Positions 7,051 through 14,168 are shown, counted from the first letter of the stretch. The stretch is 16,314 nt of DNA from Anaerobacillus sp. (GCA_007120055.1 SKOL01000287.1:1-16314), one strand, 5' to 3'. Program-made: numbers and translations. Notes: generated by a model not told the origin, from the sequence alone.

Positions 7051-8427
7051 ATGCCACCTGTTGTAATTACGATCTCAGACGGCATTTATGTACCGAAAAC
7101 TATACCACAATACTTCATTACAACACTTTATCGTGACCTTACGATAAAAAACCCCGCATACATCGAAGCAAAAAGTTTTCAACGAAGTACGAAATCGATT
7201 CCTAAAGAAATTAAGCTTTTTAAAGAAACGAAAGAAGCTATTCGCCTTCCGAGAGGGTATTTATTTCATTTGATTAAAAGATTAAAAGATGAAAAGATAG
7301 CCTATGAGTTTGTAAATGAAACAATTACAGTTTCTGTTGATTATCCTGAAATGGTGGGCAGTCTTAGGACATATCAAAATGAGGCAATTTTAAAAGCCCA
7401 TAAATACCGGCAGGGCGTCATTATTAGTCCTTGTGGATCTGGGAAAACCGTAATGGGTATCTTCTTTTTAGCGATGACTGGTCAGAAAACGTTATGGGTC
7501 ACACATACGAAAGATTTGATGTACCAAACGATCGACCAAATCGAGAAGTTTCTTCGCATTCCAGCTAAGGAAATCGGAAGGATCGGCGACGGAAAAAAAG
7601 TGATTGGTGAAAAAGTCACCGTTGGTCTCGTGCAAAGCTTAGTCAAATATGATAAAGATCTTTTACGTGAAAGCTTTGGGACGATCGTCATTGATGAAGC
7701 TCACCGAGTACCGAGTAAAACCTTTCAAAATATTGTTGAGATATCTAAGGCGAAATTTCGTCTCGGACTGACGGCTACACCGAAACGAAAAGACGGACTA
7801 GAGCCGATTCTTTATCACGTTGTCGGTCAAACTTTATATGAAATTACTGAGGAAGATTTGTTAAAAGAAAATCGAATATTAATTCCTGAGGTCCGGAAAA
7901 TTTTCACAGATTTCCGCTCAAAAAGTGCTGACTTTCAGAGCCTGATGAAACAACTAATCAAATGCCGCGAACGCAACCAATTAATTGTCGAAACTGTTAA
8001 AGAAAGCTTGAATAGTTGTGAAGTCGCGTTATTGCTATCAAATCGCGTCGCACATTGTGAGACGCTCGCCAAAATATTAAAAAAAGAAGTCCGTTATTTA
8101 AAAATCGCAGTGTTAACAGGAAAAGTAAGTAAAGATGATCGCGAGAAGGTGATAGATCAAGCCCGCAGCAATGAATTGAATCTGATTATCGCGACCCAAT
8201 TGGCGGACGAGGGCTTAGACATTCCGAACTTAAATAAGTTGTATTTAGCGACCCCAGCAAAATCAAAGTCAAAAGTGAAACAGCAGCTCGGGCGGATTAT
8301 GCGAAATGTCGAGGCGAAGCAAACTCCGGTTGTTTACGATTTTGTCGACCTGCAAGTGCCAATGCTACGGCGCCACGCCAACATTCGAACTGTCGTTTAT
8401 AATGAGTTAGGGTGTGAAATTTGGTAA
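7051..8427 (+). CDS. DEAH-box superfamily 2 helicase, phage/XPB-like
   Basis: This is a 458-residue protein from ATG 7051; the adjacent TTG at 7048 would add one residue. There is no clear ribosome site nearby (AAGGA at 7029 is distant), so translation is probably coupled to the upstream gene. Residues 1-95 are an N-terminal domain including IRLPRGYLFHLIKRL. The helicase core has RTYQ (106-109), motif I SPCGSGKT (126-133), motif II IDEAHR (214-219), motif III LTATPKR (240-246), motif V IIATQLADEGLDIP (379-392) and motif VI QQLGRIMR (411-418). All are intact. The size and the OB-fold partner match small phage or mobile-element replication and recombination helicases. The DNA looks somewhat richer in G+C than that of the NERD genes, which could mean a separate origin. 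Confidence 0.92.
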   Translation: MPPVVITISDGIYVPKTIPQYFITTLYRDLTIKNPAYIEAKSFQRSTKSIPKEIKLFKETKEAIRLPRGYLFHLIKRLKDEKIAYEFVNETITVSVDYPEMVGSLRTYQNEAILKAHKYRQGVIISPCGSGKTVMGIFFLAMTGQKTLWVTHTKDLMYQTIDQIEKFLRIPAKEIGRIGDGKKVIGEKVTVGLVQSLVKYDKDLLRESFGTIVIDEAHRVPSKTFQNIVEISKAKFRLGLTATPKRKDGLEPILYHVVGQTLYEITEEDLLKENRILIPEVRKIFTDFRSKSADFQSLMKQLIKCRERNQLIVETVKESLNSCEVALLLSNRVAHCETLAKILKKEVRYLKIAVLTGKVSKDDREKVIDQARSNELNLIIATQLADEGLDIPNLNKLYLATPAKSKSKVKQQLGRIMRNVEAKQTPVVYDFVDLQVPMLRRHANIRTVVYNELGCEIW

Positions 8428-8789
8428 GAGTTTGAGAAAAAGAGCGTTTGATGCAGAATGCGGACGTACGTTCCGTTATCTGTGAATGTACCTCGTTTTA
8501 CTATACCTTTCGGACATCTATTCCGTTATTTCACGAAAATCATTCAGAAATAGTCGCTTTTTCATAGGATAACGGAACAGATGTCCGCTAAAATTTGTAA
8601 AATAAAATAAAACCCCCAACTAAGCCTCCCATTGCTATTGAGCCCCCAATCGATTACAATATTAGTGAATATGGTTGTGGGACAAGCTCAGCCTTTTAGC
8701 TGCGATTTTACTCCTATAATTTTCAACGGTAAAATAACGCACTAGCTGACCCAAAAAAATTTTATAATTTAATAGAAAGGAGAAATCGA
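8428..8789. other. Intergenic region with repeat cluster
   Basis: No gene was found in these 362 nt. The first part carries the three-copy 19-bp motif described separately. Position 8611-8652 (plus strand) has C-runs (CCCCCAACT, GCCTCCCATTG, GAGCCCCCAATC) that look like short degenerate direct repeats. A TATAAT at 8715-8720 has no acceptable -35 partner, so the promoter of the YkyB-family gene is not located. Confidence 0.5.
8461..8587. repeat. Three copies of a 19-bp motif, third copy inverted
   Basis: CGGACGTACGTTCCGTTAT (8461-8479) and CGGACATCTATTCCGTTAT (8511-8529) lie in the same direction. The reverse complement CGGACATCTGTTCCGTTAT lies at 8569-8587. Copies two and three agree at 18 of 19 positions; copies one and three at 16 of 19. 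The outer copies can form a large stem. It looks like an interspersed repeat family of Bacillaceae rather than a gene. Confidence 0.7.
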
Positions 8790-9380
8790 ATGAGCAAATT
8801 AGATAATAGTTGCACAATTCTAGATATCGAATCGATCAAACAGGCGTTATATTCAGTGAATCGCCATGCCAAAACAGCAATTAGCAAGCGCGAATTGTAT
8901 CGTCTAAAATATGAGACACTGTTAAAGCTAATTAAAATTGGGCATGCCCAAAAAGTTCATCTTGAGTATAGTACTCAGACAGGAAGATCACAGCAAAGTA
9001 CGGTTGTTTTAGTCAAAGTTGGGACAAAAACAGAAGGAGAACCTCTTTACTTTCATATGCTTCCAGAAAAAGACGATTTTAAATGTTTAAATCATACAGG
9101 AGCTGCAATTAGCCAAAACCTCCATAACCCCAAAAGTACGATGTCTCTAAATACTGCGAAAAGAATCCTTCAACAATTTGTTGGTGTCACTAAAACGAAA
9201 GATCATGCAACAAAATCGCACCAATTTCAAAGGTCGCATAGTTCGAACACGACGTACAAATCAACCAGGTCACATACGTCACAAAAATCAAAGAGATCAA
9301 ACAAACCATCTAGGCCCGCGCTTAATAAAAACATTTTCACTTCTTCTTTTCTTGACGGTAGCTCACGACCACGGAAATAA
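8790..9380 (+). CDS. ykyB: YkyB-family protein with extended C-terminal tail
   Basis: This encodes a 196-residue protein with ATG 7 nt after AAAGGAG (8776-8782). Residues 12-132 match the conserved pattern of Bacillus YkyB: AL(Y/T)SVNRHAKTA (19-30), LYRLKYETLLKLI (36-48), the SQQSTVVLVKVG segment, LYFHMLPEKDDF (86-97), and NPKSTMSLNTAKRILQQFVG (113-132). The function of YkyB is unknown. B. subtilis YkyB is about 154 residues. Here residues 133-196 are a low-complexity Ser/Thr/Lys/Arg-rich tail (SHSSNTTYKSTRSHTSQKSKRS) likely to be disordered and basic, which could bind nucleic acid. There is no signal peptide or membrane segment. It appears monocistronic, ending before the hairpin at 9468. 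Confidence 0.85.
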   Translation: MSKLDNSCTILDIESIKQALYSVNRHAKTAISKRELYRLKYETLLKLIKIGHAQKVHLEYSTQTGRSQQSTVVLVKVGTKTEGEPLYFHMLPEKDDFKCLNHTGAAISQNLHNPKSTMSLNTAKRILQQFVGVTKTKDHATKSHQFQRSHSSNTTYKSTRSHTSQKSKRSNKPSRPALNKNIFTSSFLDGSSRPRK

Positions 9381-9467
9381 TAAACCTTCATCATATCCCA
9401 CAGCTATCCATTCATTCAAGTTAGCGTTAACATAAGCGTTATCTTAACGCTAGTAAGCCAGAAGTAA

Positions 9468-9502
9468 ACAATAACCCGTCTCAAATCGAGATGGGTTATT
9501 GT
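9468..9502 (+). terminator. Terminator after the YkyB-family gene
   Basis: ACAATAACCCGTCTC (9468-9482) pairs with GAGATGGGTTATTGT (9488-9502) over 15 bp with one G-U pair and a 5-nt loop. The T tract after it is broken (CGTTTAGTT), so efficiency is uncertain. Confidence 0.65.
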
Positions 9503-9599
9503 CGTTTAGTTATGACAATGATTTCGCTAGCATAAAAATAATGACCTACATTTCTAAAGCGTGCCATTCCCACGACAAAAGCCAGCTGCGTGTCCTTCT

Positions 9600-9645
9600 C
9601 TCGTGGACAAAAACGTCAAATGTCCACGAGCGGTGTCAGACACCG
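9600..9645. repeat. Hairpin followed directly by a 15-bp palindrome
   Basis: CTCGTGGACA (9600-9609) and TGTCCACGAG (9621-9630) form a perfect 10-bp stem with an 11-nt loop. CGGTGTCAGACACCG (9631-9645) follows without a gap and is itself symmetric about its central A. The GGTGTC/GACACC core resembles small repeats seen often between Bacillaceae genes. Confidence 0.65.
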
Positions 9646-9777
9646 AAACGAAGAGTTCTACAACAACATTAGCATAAATATAATGAATTAAAATAAAAAT
9701 TCATTCAATAGGATAAAAAGCAACACTATACATGCCAATCTGCATCACCACAACTTTTAAAATTGGAGTGAATTGAT

Positions 9778-10341
9778 TTGAATTCGAATTTATTAAAGTT
9801 AAAAGAAAGAACGGATGCGCTCGTTTCCAGTAAAGAAAAACTTAATAAATACGAAGAAATGGTAAAAGCATTAAACGATAATAGTATAAGCCCTAAAAAT
9901 CACGTCCAAAATTTTATGAAGCTAACGAAGCAAATGGAACAAGACGAACCCGATAAAGAAGCTATAAAAACACAAATAGTATCTAATATTAAAGACGTAA
10001 AAAAAGAAATTGATAAAGTCGAGTTGTATATAAAATTTTATGAAGCCTTTATCTCTTTTCTTGATGTATCGATCACAGCGAATAATGAAGCTTTGCCGAT
10101 CTATGAAAAACTAACAAAAAGAAGAAAAATCTCACAAGAGTATTTTGATATATTTGCAAGTCTAATTTTAGATGATACATCGCCAACTGAAATTACGAAT
10201 GTCGAAGTCACCGTTTTAAAGGATAAAATTAAAGAGAGTGAGAAATATACGGAGGGAGCTAAAAAGACACTAAAAGAACTACAAGAAGCTCAATCACAAC
10301 TACAAAAAATCATTTCTCTTTATCAAAAAGCGTTAACATGA
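9778..10341 (+). CDS. Coiled-coil protein of unknown function
   Basis: This is a 187-residue protein starting at TTG, 7 nt after GGAGTG (9765-9770). It is highly charged and almost wholly helical. Residues about 1-35 and 60-90 have heptad-like spacing (LLKLKERTDALVSSKEKLNKYEEMV; IVSNIKDVKKEIDKVELYIKFYEAF). The middle holds a more globular stretch (YEAFISFLDVSITANNEALPIYEKL). Residues about 148-187 form another coiled coil ending in LQKIISLYQKALT. There are no cysteines, signal peptide or transmembrane segment. I do not recognise the family. It stands alone between the hairpin-rich spacer and a terminator, with no functional clue from its neighbours. Confidence 0.8.
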   Translation: MNSNLLKLKERTDALVSSKEKLNKYEEMVKALNDNSISPKNHVQNFMKLTKQMEQDEPDKEAIKTQIVSNIKDVKKEIDKVELYIKFYEAFISFLDVSITANNEALPIYEKLTKRRKISQEYFDIFASLILDDTSPTEITNVEVTVLKDKIKESEKYTEGAKKTLKELQEAQSQLQKIISLYQKALT

Positions 10342-10438
10342 TTGATATAACATAAATTGGCTTTTCATTAAAAATCCATAATTCATAGCACTGTAAAAAT
10401 ATCTCTTGTAGAACAACTTTATATTGATATGCACTTTC

Positions 10439-10480
10439 AAAGAAGGTACGCCCTATGTAGGAGGGCGATATCTTCTTTTT
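10439..10480 (+). terminator. Terminator after the coiled-coil gene
   Basis: AAAGAAG, a small interior loop and CGCCC pair with GGGCG and CTTCTTT, followed by more T (10476-10480). The loop contains the tandem TAGGA sequence. Confidence 0.75.
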
Positions 10481-10519
10481 CTTTTATAAAAAACATTTGA
10501 ATCCTCGGTATATAACAGG

Positions 10520-10548
10520 CAGTTTAGTAAAACTGATTTACTAAATTG
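10520..10548 (+). promoter_or_regulatory. 12-bp hairpin or operator-like inverted repeat
   Basis: CAGTTTAGTAAA (10520-10531) and TTTACTAAATTG (10537-10548) are complementary except for one G-U pair, with a 5-nt loop. The repeat lies about 75 nt before the start of the beta-propeller gene. It has no T tract, so a protein-binding operator or a leader structure is likelier than a terminator. Confidence 0.4.
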
Positions 10549-10621
10549 TAGTCAGTTCCACCTCAGGTTCCTGCGAATGACCATGCGAAGTTCGGAGAAA
10601 CTAGTTGTAGGAGGAATTATA

Positions 10622-11860
10622 ATGAAAATTAAGATATTATTATTATGTATAATTATTAGCTTTAATTTTTCAACGATCGCTAGTGCAGAAGATCCATTAA
10701 CAGCAGCTTTTCTTCGCGATCAGCAATTATGGCTCAAAAAGGGAGACGAAGAAATACAAATTACAAAAGGGCAAAATGTGTACTCTCCAAAATGGTCATA
10801 CGATGAACGTTTTATCGCCTATATTGATAGAGGGGCAAAAGGGGATCAATCTAACCTCTTTGTTTATGATTTAAAAAAACAAGAAAGTTACCAGCCATAT
10901 GAGGTGCTTGAAACAGCAAATTTTAAATGGTCACCTATTAATAATCAACTTGCCTTTACTTCAGGTACAGTTTTAAATGTTACGAAAAATAAGGATGGTC
11001 GTCCGTTCGGGTTTAAAAATGTTTCTTTAGGTGTAAGTAATTTCGCATGGTTTCCGAATGGACACGATTTTATCGTTTCCTCACAAGCGAAATTACTCCC
11101 TACTGGATGGGGACCAATTCATCTTTTTAAAATTCCAATTGACGCAAGTCTTGATACTGAAAAAATGAAGTCATTTTATACACTGGACACGAACACGACT
11201 GATATATTCGCCATAAACGCAGAACATTTTATATGGAGTCATGATGGTAAGTGGGTTAGTTTTCTTGCCACCCCTACAGCATCCATGTCCAATGACAGTA
11301 ATACGTTATGTGTTTTATCGTCAACCGGAGAACAGTTTCAAGACATTGGAAAAATGTTATGGTATGAAGATTGGATAAAGTGGGCGCCATCAGCAAACCA
11401 ACTTGCCTATATTTCAGGTGAGGGTAGATTTTTCGTTGAAAATAAGAAAACGACGATTGCAGATATACCAGTGGCTAAAAAACAAAAACATTACACCCCT
11501 GAAGGATATGTAGATCTAGACTTAGAATGGTTTTCTGAAGATCAAATGATTGTAGCTCGTGCCAAGGAAAATAAAGAGTGGGAGGAAGGCCCTGTCCCAA
11601 CAATGTTTACAGCTCTTTATGCGATAAACTTAAAATCAAATGAACAAATGCAAATCACATTTCCGAAAAATGAGGAACTCGATGTAAAACCTCAAGTATT
11701 TGGTTCTTATGTAACATGGTTTCGCCGCACAAAAAATGATAATCGTGGGGATGTATGGCTAAAGGACGGTATCGATGGCGAAGAACGTAGGTGGATCGAA
11801 AATGTTGATTCACCACCAGTGTTTTCACCAAAAATGGTGTCATATACAGTTACAATATGA
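10622..11860 (+). CDS. Secreted TolB/PD40-like beta-propeller protein
   Basis: I place the start at ATG 10622, 7 nt after AGGAGG (10609-10614). This gives a 412-residue protein opening with a typical signal peptide (MKIKILLLCIIISFNFSTIA, cut after Ala-Ser-Ala22). An upstream in-frame ATG at 10577 has no ribosome site and would bury the signal. The mature part repeats a PD40/WD40-like unit at least six times, each with a Trp-Ser/Ala-Pro/His core: PKWSYDERFIAYI, FKWSPINNQLAFTS, FAWFPNGHDFIVSS, FIWSHDGKWVSFLA, IKWAPSANQLAYIS, LEWFSEDQMIVARA. This predicts an exported six-bladed propeller similar to TolB-type domains, probably a binding or scaffold protein at the cell surface. No catalytic motif or sorting signal is visible. 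The stop codon lies inside a repeat (see the 11856-11989 element). Confidence 0.88.
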   Translation: MKIKILLLCIIISFNFSTIASAEDPLTAAFLRDQQLWLKKGDEEIQITKGQNVYSPKWSYDERFIAYIDRGAKGDQSNLFVYDLKKQESYQPYEVLETANFKWSPINNQLAFTSGTVLNVTKNKDGRPFGFKNVSLGVSNFAWFPNGHDFIVSSQAKLLPTGWGPIHLFKIPIDASLDTEKMKSFYTLDTNTTDIFAINAEHFIWSHDGKWVSFLATPTASMSNDSNTLCVLSSTGEQFQDIGKMLWYEDWIKWAPSANQLAYISGEGRFFVENKKTTIADIPVAKKQKHYTPEGYVDLDLEWFSEDQMIVARAKENKEWEEGPVPTMFTALYAINLKSNEQMQITFPKNEELDVKPQVFGSYVTWFRRTKNDNRGDVWLKDGIDGEERRWIENVDSPPVFSPKMVSYTVTI

Positions 11861-11989
11861 AATTCACACAATGAATTTCATAATGCATTATTTTCGCCAC
11901 TAAGATCAATAGATAGTTGCGTCAAAACCATTCGCAAACTATCTATTGCGTGATATGGCTCATTTTTGGTTATTATGAAATTCACTCAA
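11856..11989. repeat. 113-bp element with 13-bp terminal inverted repeats and flanking direct repeats
   Basis: TGAATTTCATAAT (11872-11884) and ATTATGAAATTCA (11972-11984) are perfect inverted repeats. Between them is a long stem, CAATAGATAGTTGCG (11907-11921) with CGCAAACTATCTATTG (11933-11948), complementary apart from one extra A. In addition TATGAAATTCACACAA (11856-11871) and TATGAAATTCACTCAA (11974-11989) are direct repeats matching at 15 of 16 positions. It resembles a miniature inverted-repeat element; no clear target duplication was found. Confidence 0.6.
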
Positions 11990-11992
11990 CAG

Positions 11993-12036
11993 AAAAAAAG
12001 GCGTAAAAACTGCAGCAGTTTTTAACGCCTTTTTTT
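11993..12036. terminator. Bidirectional terminator between convergent genes
   Basis: Seven A, GGCGT and AAAAACTG pair with CAGTTTTT, AACGCC and seven T, with one bulged base. A-rich and T-rich ends on both sides let it stop the propeller gene and the minus-strand DUF2512 gene. Confidence 0.88.
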
Positions 12037-12056
12037 CTTGAAACCACGTTGATTAT

Positions 12057-12500
12057 TCATTCATCATTTTTTTCTTGATTACGTCCTGGTTCCTGCTCTT
12101 CCGCAAACTCAAAAGCAAAATCTCGAGTGAAGTTCGGTTGTTTTTCACGGACAATAGGCTTTATGTTTTTCAAAATATATGAGTGGACAAATACTTCCGA
12201 ACACGCGATAAGTGTTGCTGATATTATGCTTCCCCAACCAATCATTAAATAGCTGTGAAAAAATATGCTGCCAAACACCCAGACGATTGTATAGATGAGG
12301 AAAAAATCGATTACGACTGCGTTCCTTTTTCCAATTCGGGGAAGAATGATTTGATCACCAACAAAGTATGAAAAAATCGTAATTAGTAAACTAAATGATA
12401 TGATTTCTACTAAAGGTGCATTAAATAACAAACCTAAGCTAAACCAAAAGACAATAAAACTAATTACAAATTTCATTAATAATACGTTTAAATGTTTCAT
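12057..12500 (-). CDS. DUF2512 (YndM-like) integral membrane protein
   Basis: This is a 147-residue protein on the minus strand, with AAGGAGG (12515 down to 12509) 8 nt before the ATG at 12500. It opens with MKHLNVLLMKFVISFIVFWF and has four hydrophobic segments at about 9-27, 31-49, 61-80 and 85-108. A conserved-looking GDQIILPRIGKRNAVVIDFFLIY lies between segments two and three. A hydrophilic C-terminal tail rich in Glu, Gln and Asn follows (about 112-147). This matches the DUF2512 family typified by B. subtilis YndM, a four-helix membrane protein of unknown function found in spore formers. It is convergent with the propeller gene and divergent from the oxidoreductase. I see no further context to suggest a role. 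Confidence 0.85.
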   Translation of the reverse strand: MKHLNVLLMKFVISFIVFWFSLGLLFNAPLVEIISFSLLITIFSYFVGDQIILPRIGKRNAVVIDFFLIYTIVWVFGSIFFHSYLMIGWGSIISATLIACSEVFVHSYILKNIKPIVREKQPNFTRDFAFEFAEEQEPGRNQEKNDE

Positions 12501-12700
12501 TGTATAATCCTCCTTCTTTGATTAATTCTGTTCAAAATGAAAAGAAACCATACCTTAAACAAAAACTTTATTTCAGGGCATAAAACTTGAATTAGCCGAC
12601 AGAAAAATTCAAAATAGAGTTATTACTGTAGTTTTTAGGGAAAATAAAGCAATATAGCAATAAATTATAATAGCAGGAAAGGAATAGGAGGAATGGTGAA

Positions 12701-13753
12701 TTGGAAATTGGTATAAGTACTTTTGTAGAAACAACACCGGACGTAAAAACTGGTGAAGTAATAAGTCATGCACAGCGCTTACGTGAAGTTGTAGAAGAAA
12801 TCGTCCTAGCAGATCAAGTAGGTTTGGACGTGTTTGGTGTTGGTGAACACCATCGTGAAGATTTTGCTGCGTCATCTCCGGCCGTTGTTTTGGCAGCTGC
12901 TGCGGCACAAACGAAAAATATTCGTTTAACGAGTGCAGTGACGGTTCTTTCTTCGGCTGACCCTGTTCGTGTTTTTCAAGATTTTGCTACCGTAGATGGG
13001 ATTTCGAACGGGCGCGCTGAAATTATGGCTGGACGAGGTTCTTTTATCGAATCATTTCCTTTGTTTGGTTACGACATCCAAGACTATCATGAGCTTTTTG
13101 ATGAGAAGTTAGAACTATTGTTAAAAATACGAGAGTCTGAAAAAGTCTCGTGGAAAGGTAGGCACAGGCCGGCAATCAATAATCGCGGTGTTTATCCACG
13201 ACCAGTGCAAGATCCATTGCCTGTATGGATTGGTAGCGGCGGAAATTCAGAATCTGTCGTTCGTGCAGGGAGGCTCGGATTACCACTTGTCTTAGCAATT
13301 ATCGGGGGTAATCCAAGACAGTTTGCCCCACTCGTGCAACTGTATAAGAGAGCTGCAACTCAGGCAGGCCATGATGTTTCGAAATTGCCAGTAGCTTCAC
13401 ATTCCCACGGTTTTATTGCAGAAGATACTGAGACGGCAGCAAATAAATTCTTTCCTTCGACTCAGCAAGTGATGAACGTGATCGGTCGCGAGCGCGGTTG
13501 GCCACATTACGATCGCTCAAGCTTCGATGCCGCCCGCAGCGTAGAAGGTGCACTATACGTAGGTGATCCTGAAACAGTTGCAACGAAAATTATTCACCTT
13601 CGTAAGGACGTTGGCATTACTCGCTTTATGTTACACGTTCCACTAGGCACTATGCCTCATGAAGATGTCATGAAGGCGATTGAGCTGTTAGGGACAGAAG
13701 TCGCACCACGAGTCCGCGAAGAAATTGCTAAATGGGAAGCGGAAAACAATTAA
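12701..13753 (+). CDS. LLM-class flavin-dependent oxidoreductase
   Basis: This encodes a 350-residue protein starting at TTG, 9 nt after AGGAGG (12686-12691). The nearby ATG (12693) and GTG (12696) are out of frame. The bacterial-luciferase-like TIM barrel is recognisable from GISTFVETTPD (4-14), the GVGEHH segment near residue 50, the TSAVTVLSSADPVRVFQDFATVD stretch, SNGRAEIMAGRGSF, and VWIGSGGNSESVVRAGRLGLPL in the flavin-binding half. It resembles the Atu2307/SP_0267 subgroup of LLM proteins, but I recall this rather than being able to test it. Members use reduced flavin, often FMN or F420, to oxidise varied small molecules; the substrate cannot be read from sequence. It is cytoplasmic and probably monocistronic, ending before the nested hairpin at 13834. 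Confidence 0.93.
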   Translation: MEIGISTFVETTPDVKTGEVISHAQRLREVVEEIVLADQVGLDVFGVGEHHREDFAASSPAVVLAAAAAQTKNIRLTSAVTVLSSADPVRVFQDFATVDGISNGRAEIMAGRGSFIESFPLFGYDIQDYHELFDEKLELLLKIRESEKVSWKGRHRPAINNRGVYPRPVQDPLPVWIGSGGNSESVVRAGRLGLPLVLAIIGGNPRQFAPLVQLYKRAATQAGHDVSKLPVASHSHGFIAEDTETAANKFFPSTQQVMNVIGRERGWPHYDRSSFDAARSVEGALYVGDPETVATKIIHLRKDVGITRFMLHVPLGTMPHEDVMKAIELLGTEVAPRVREEIAKWEAENN

Positions 13754-13833
13754 GTGATAGCAGGCGAGTGTATTTTAGTTCGAGCAACCTGATTTCAGTC
13801 GGTAAAAATATTTTTATTAAAGAATTGTCCTTT

Positions 13834-13922
13834 AAGTGTCAGTTCACCAGGCAAATCACGAAAAATAGACGTATGTAATTTTTGTCTATTTTTCGTTGGC
13901 TAGAGGTGACTGACGCTTTTTT
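13834..13922 (+). terminator. Long nested hairpin terminator, repeat-like
   Basis: The outer arms AAGTGTCAGTTCACC (13834-13848) and GGTGACTGACGCTT (13905-13918) pair with one bulge. The inner arms ACGAAAAATAGAC (13858-13870) and GTCTATTTTTCGT (13884-13896) pair perfectly. A run of six T ends at 13922. The size and the GGTGACTGAC core suggest an interspersed repeat acting as terminator. Confidence 0.75.
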
Positions 13923-14117
13923 GGTGTGGACGATTTTTTTCTAACACAATGAAATGACACTTTTATGATAAGATTGAAAAAAGTTAGAGAGTTAATGGGA
14001 TTACATATTTTATAGATTAAGAGTTGTTGCGGGCATGTCCGTTACCTGGCCAAACAAGCAGTAACCAAAATTTTTTCGAGGAATCCACCGTAATGATCTG
14101 TTTTTTTAAAATTCAGG

Positions 14118-14143
14118 TGTAACATTTCCTCGTTTCTTTCGTT
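14118..14143 (+). promoter_or_regulatory. ECF-type promoter before the sigma-factor gene
   Basis: TGTAAC (14118-14123), exactly 16 nt, then CGTT (14140-14143) fit the AAC-N16-CGT form shared by Bacillus ECF sigma factors such as SigM, SigW and SigX. Initiation would fall near 14150, leaving a short leader before the ribosome site. This implies positive autoregulation of the operon. Confidence 0.7.
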
Positions 14144-14168
14144 ATAAAGGTGAAAGGGGGATCGGAGC

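Larger units (their letters stand above)
9381..9777. other. Intergenic region with terminator and hairpin repeats
   Basis: No gene was found in these 397 nt. They hold a 9-bp inverted repeat, TAGCGTTAA (9422-9430) with TTAACGCTA (9444-9452), the terminator at 9468-9502 and the hairpin and palindrome element at 9600-9645. A TATAAT at 9679-9684 could be the -10 box of the coiled-coil gene, but the -35 region (TTCTAC) is poor. Confidence 0.5.
13754..14168. other. Intergenic region upstream of the sigma-factor operon
   Basis: No gene was found in these 415 nt. They hold the nested hairpin terminator (13834-13922), an AT-rich stretch, a weak bulged stem GTTAC...GTAAC near 14040-14063 followed by six T, and the ECF-type promoter at 14118-14143. 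The weak stem could be a second terminator or leader structure, but the stem is only about 7 bp. Confidence 0.5.

Noticed and set aside
8461..8587. CRISPR array
   Set aside because: There are only three copies, one inverted, and spacers of unequal length; no cas genes nearby.
8611..8652. G-runs on the minus strand as a possible G-quadruplex
   Set aside because: There are only three clear runs, one of them broken; insufficient for a normal four-run quadruplex.
10577..10621. N-terminal extension of the propeller protein
   Set aside because: It lacks a ribosome site and would place 15 residues before a perfect signal peptide; AGGAGG at 10609 fixes the start at 10622.
12609..12908. Minus-strand open frame rich in His and Leu
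   Set aside because: It overlaps the 5' end of the flavin oxidoreductase on the opposite strand, has no ribosome site and shows no domain character.
14031..14100. Riboswitch or T-box before the sigma gene
   Set aside because: Only a weak bulged stem is present, no known aptamer pattern was recognised, and the ECF promoter lies downstream of it.
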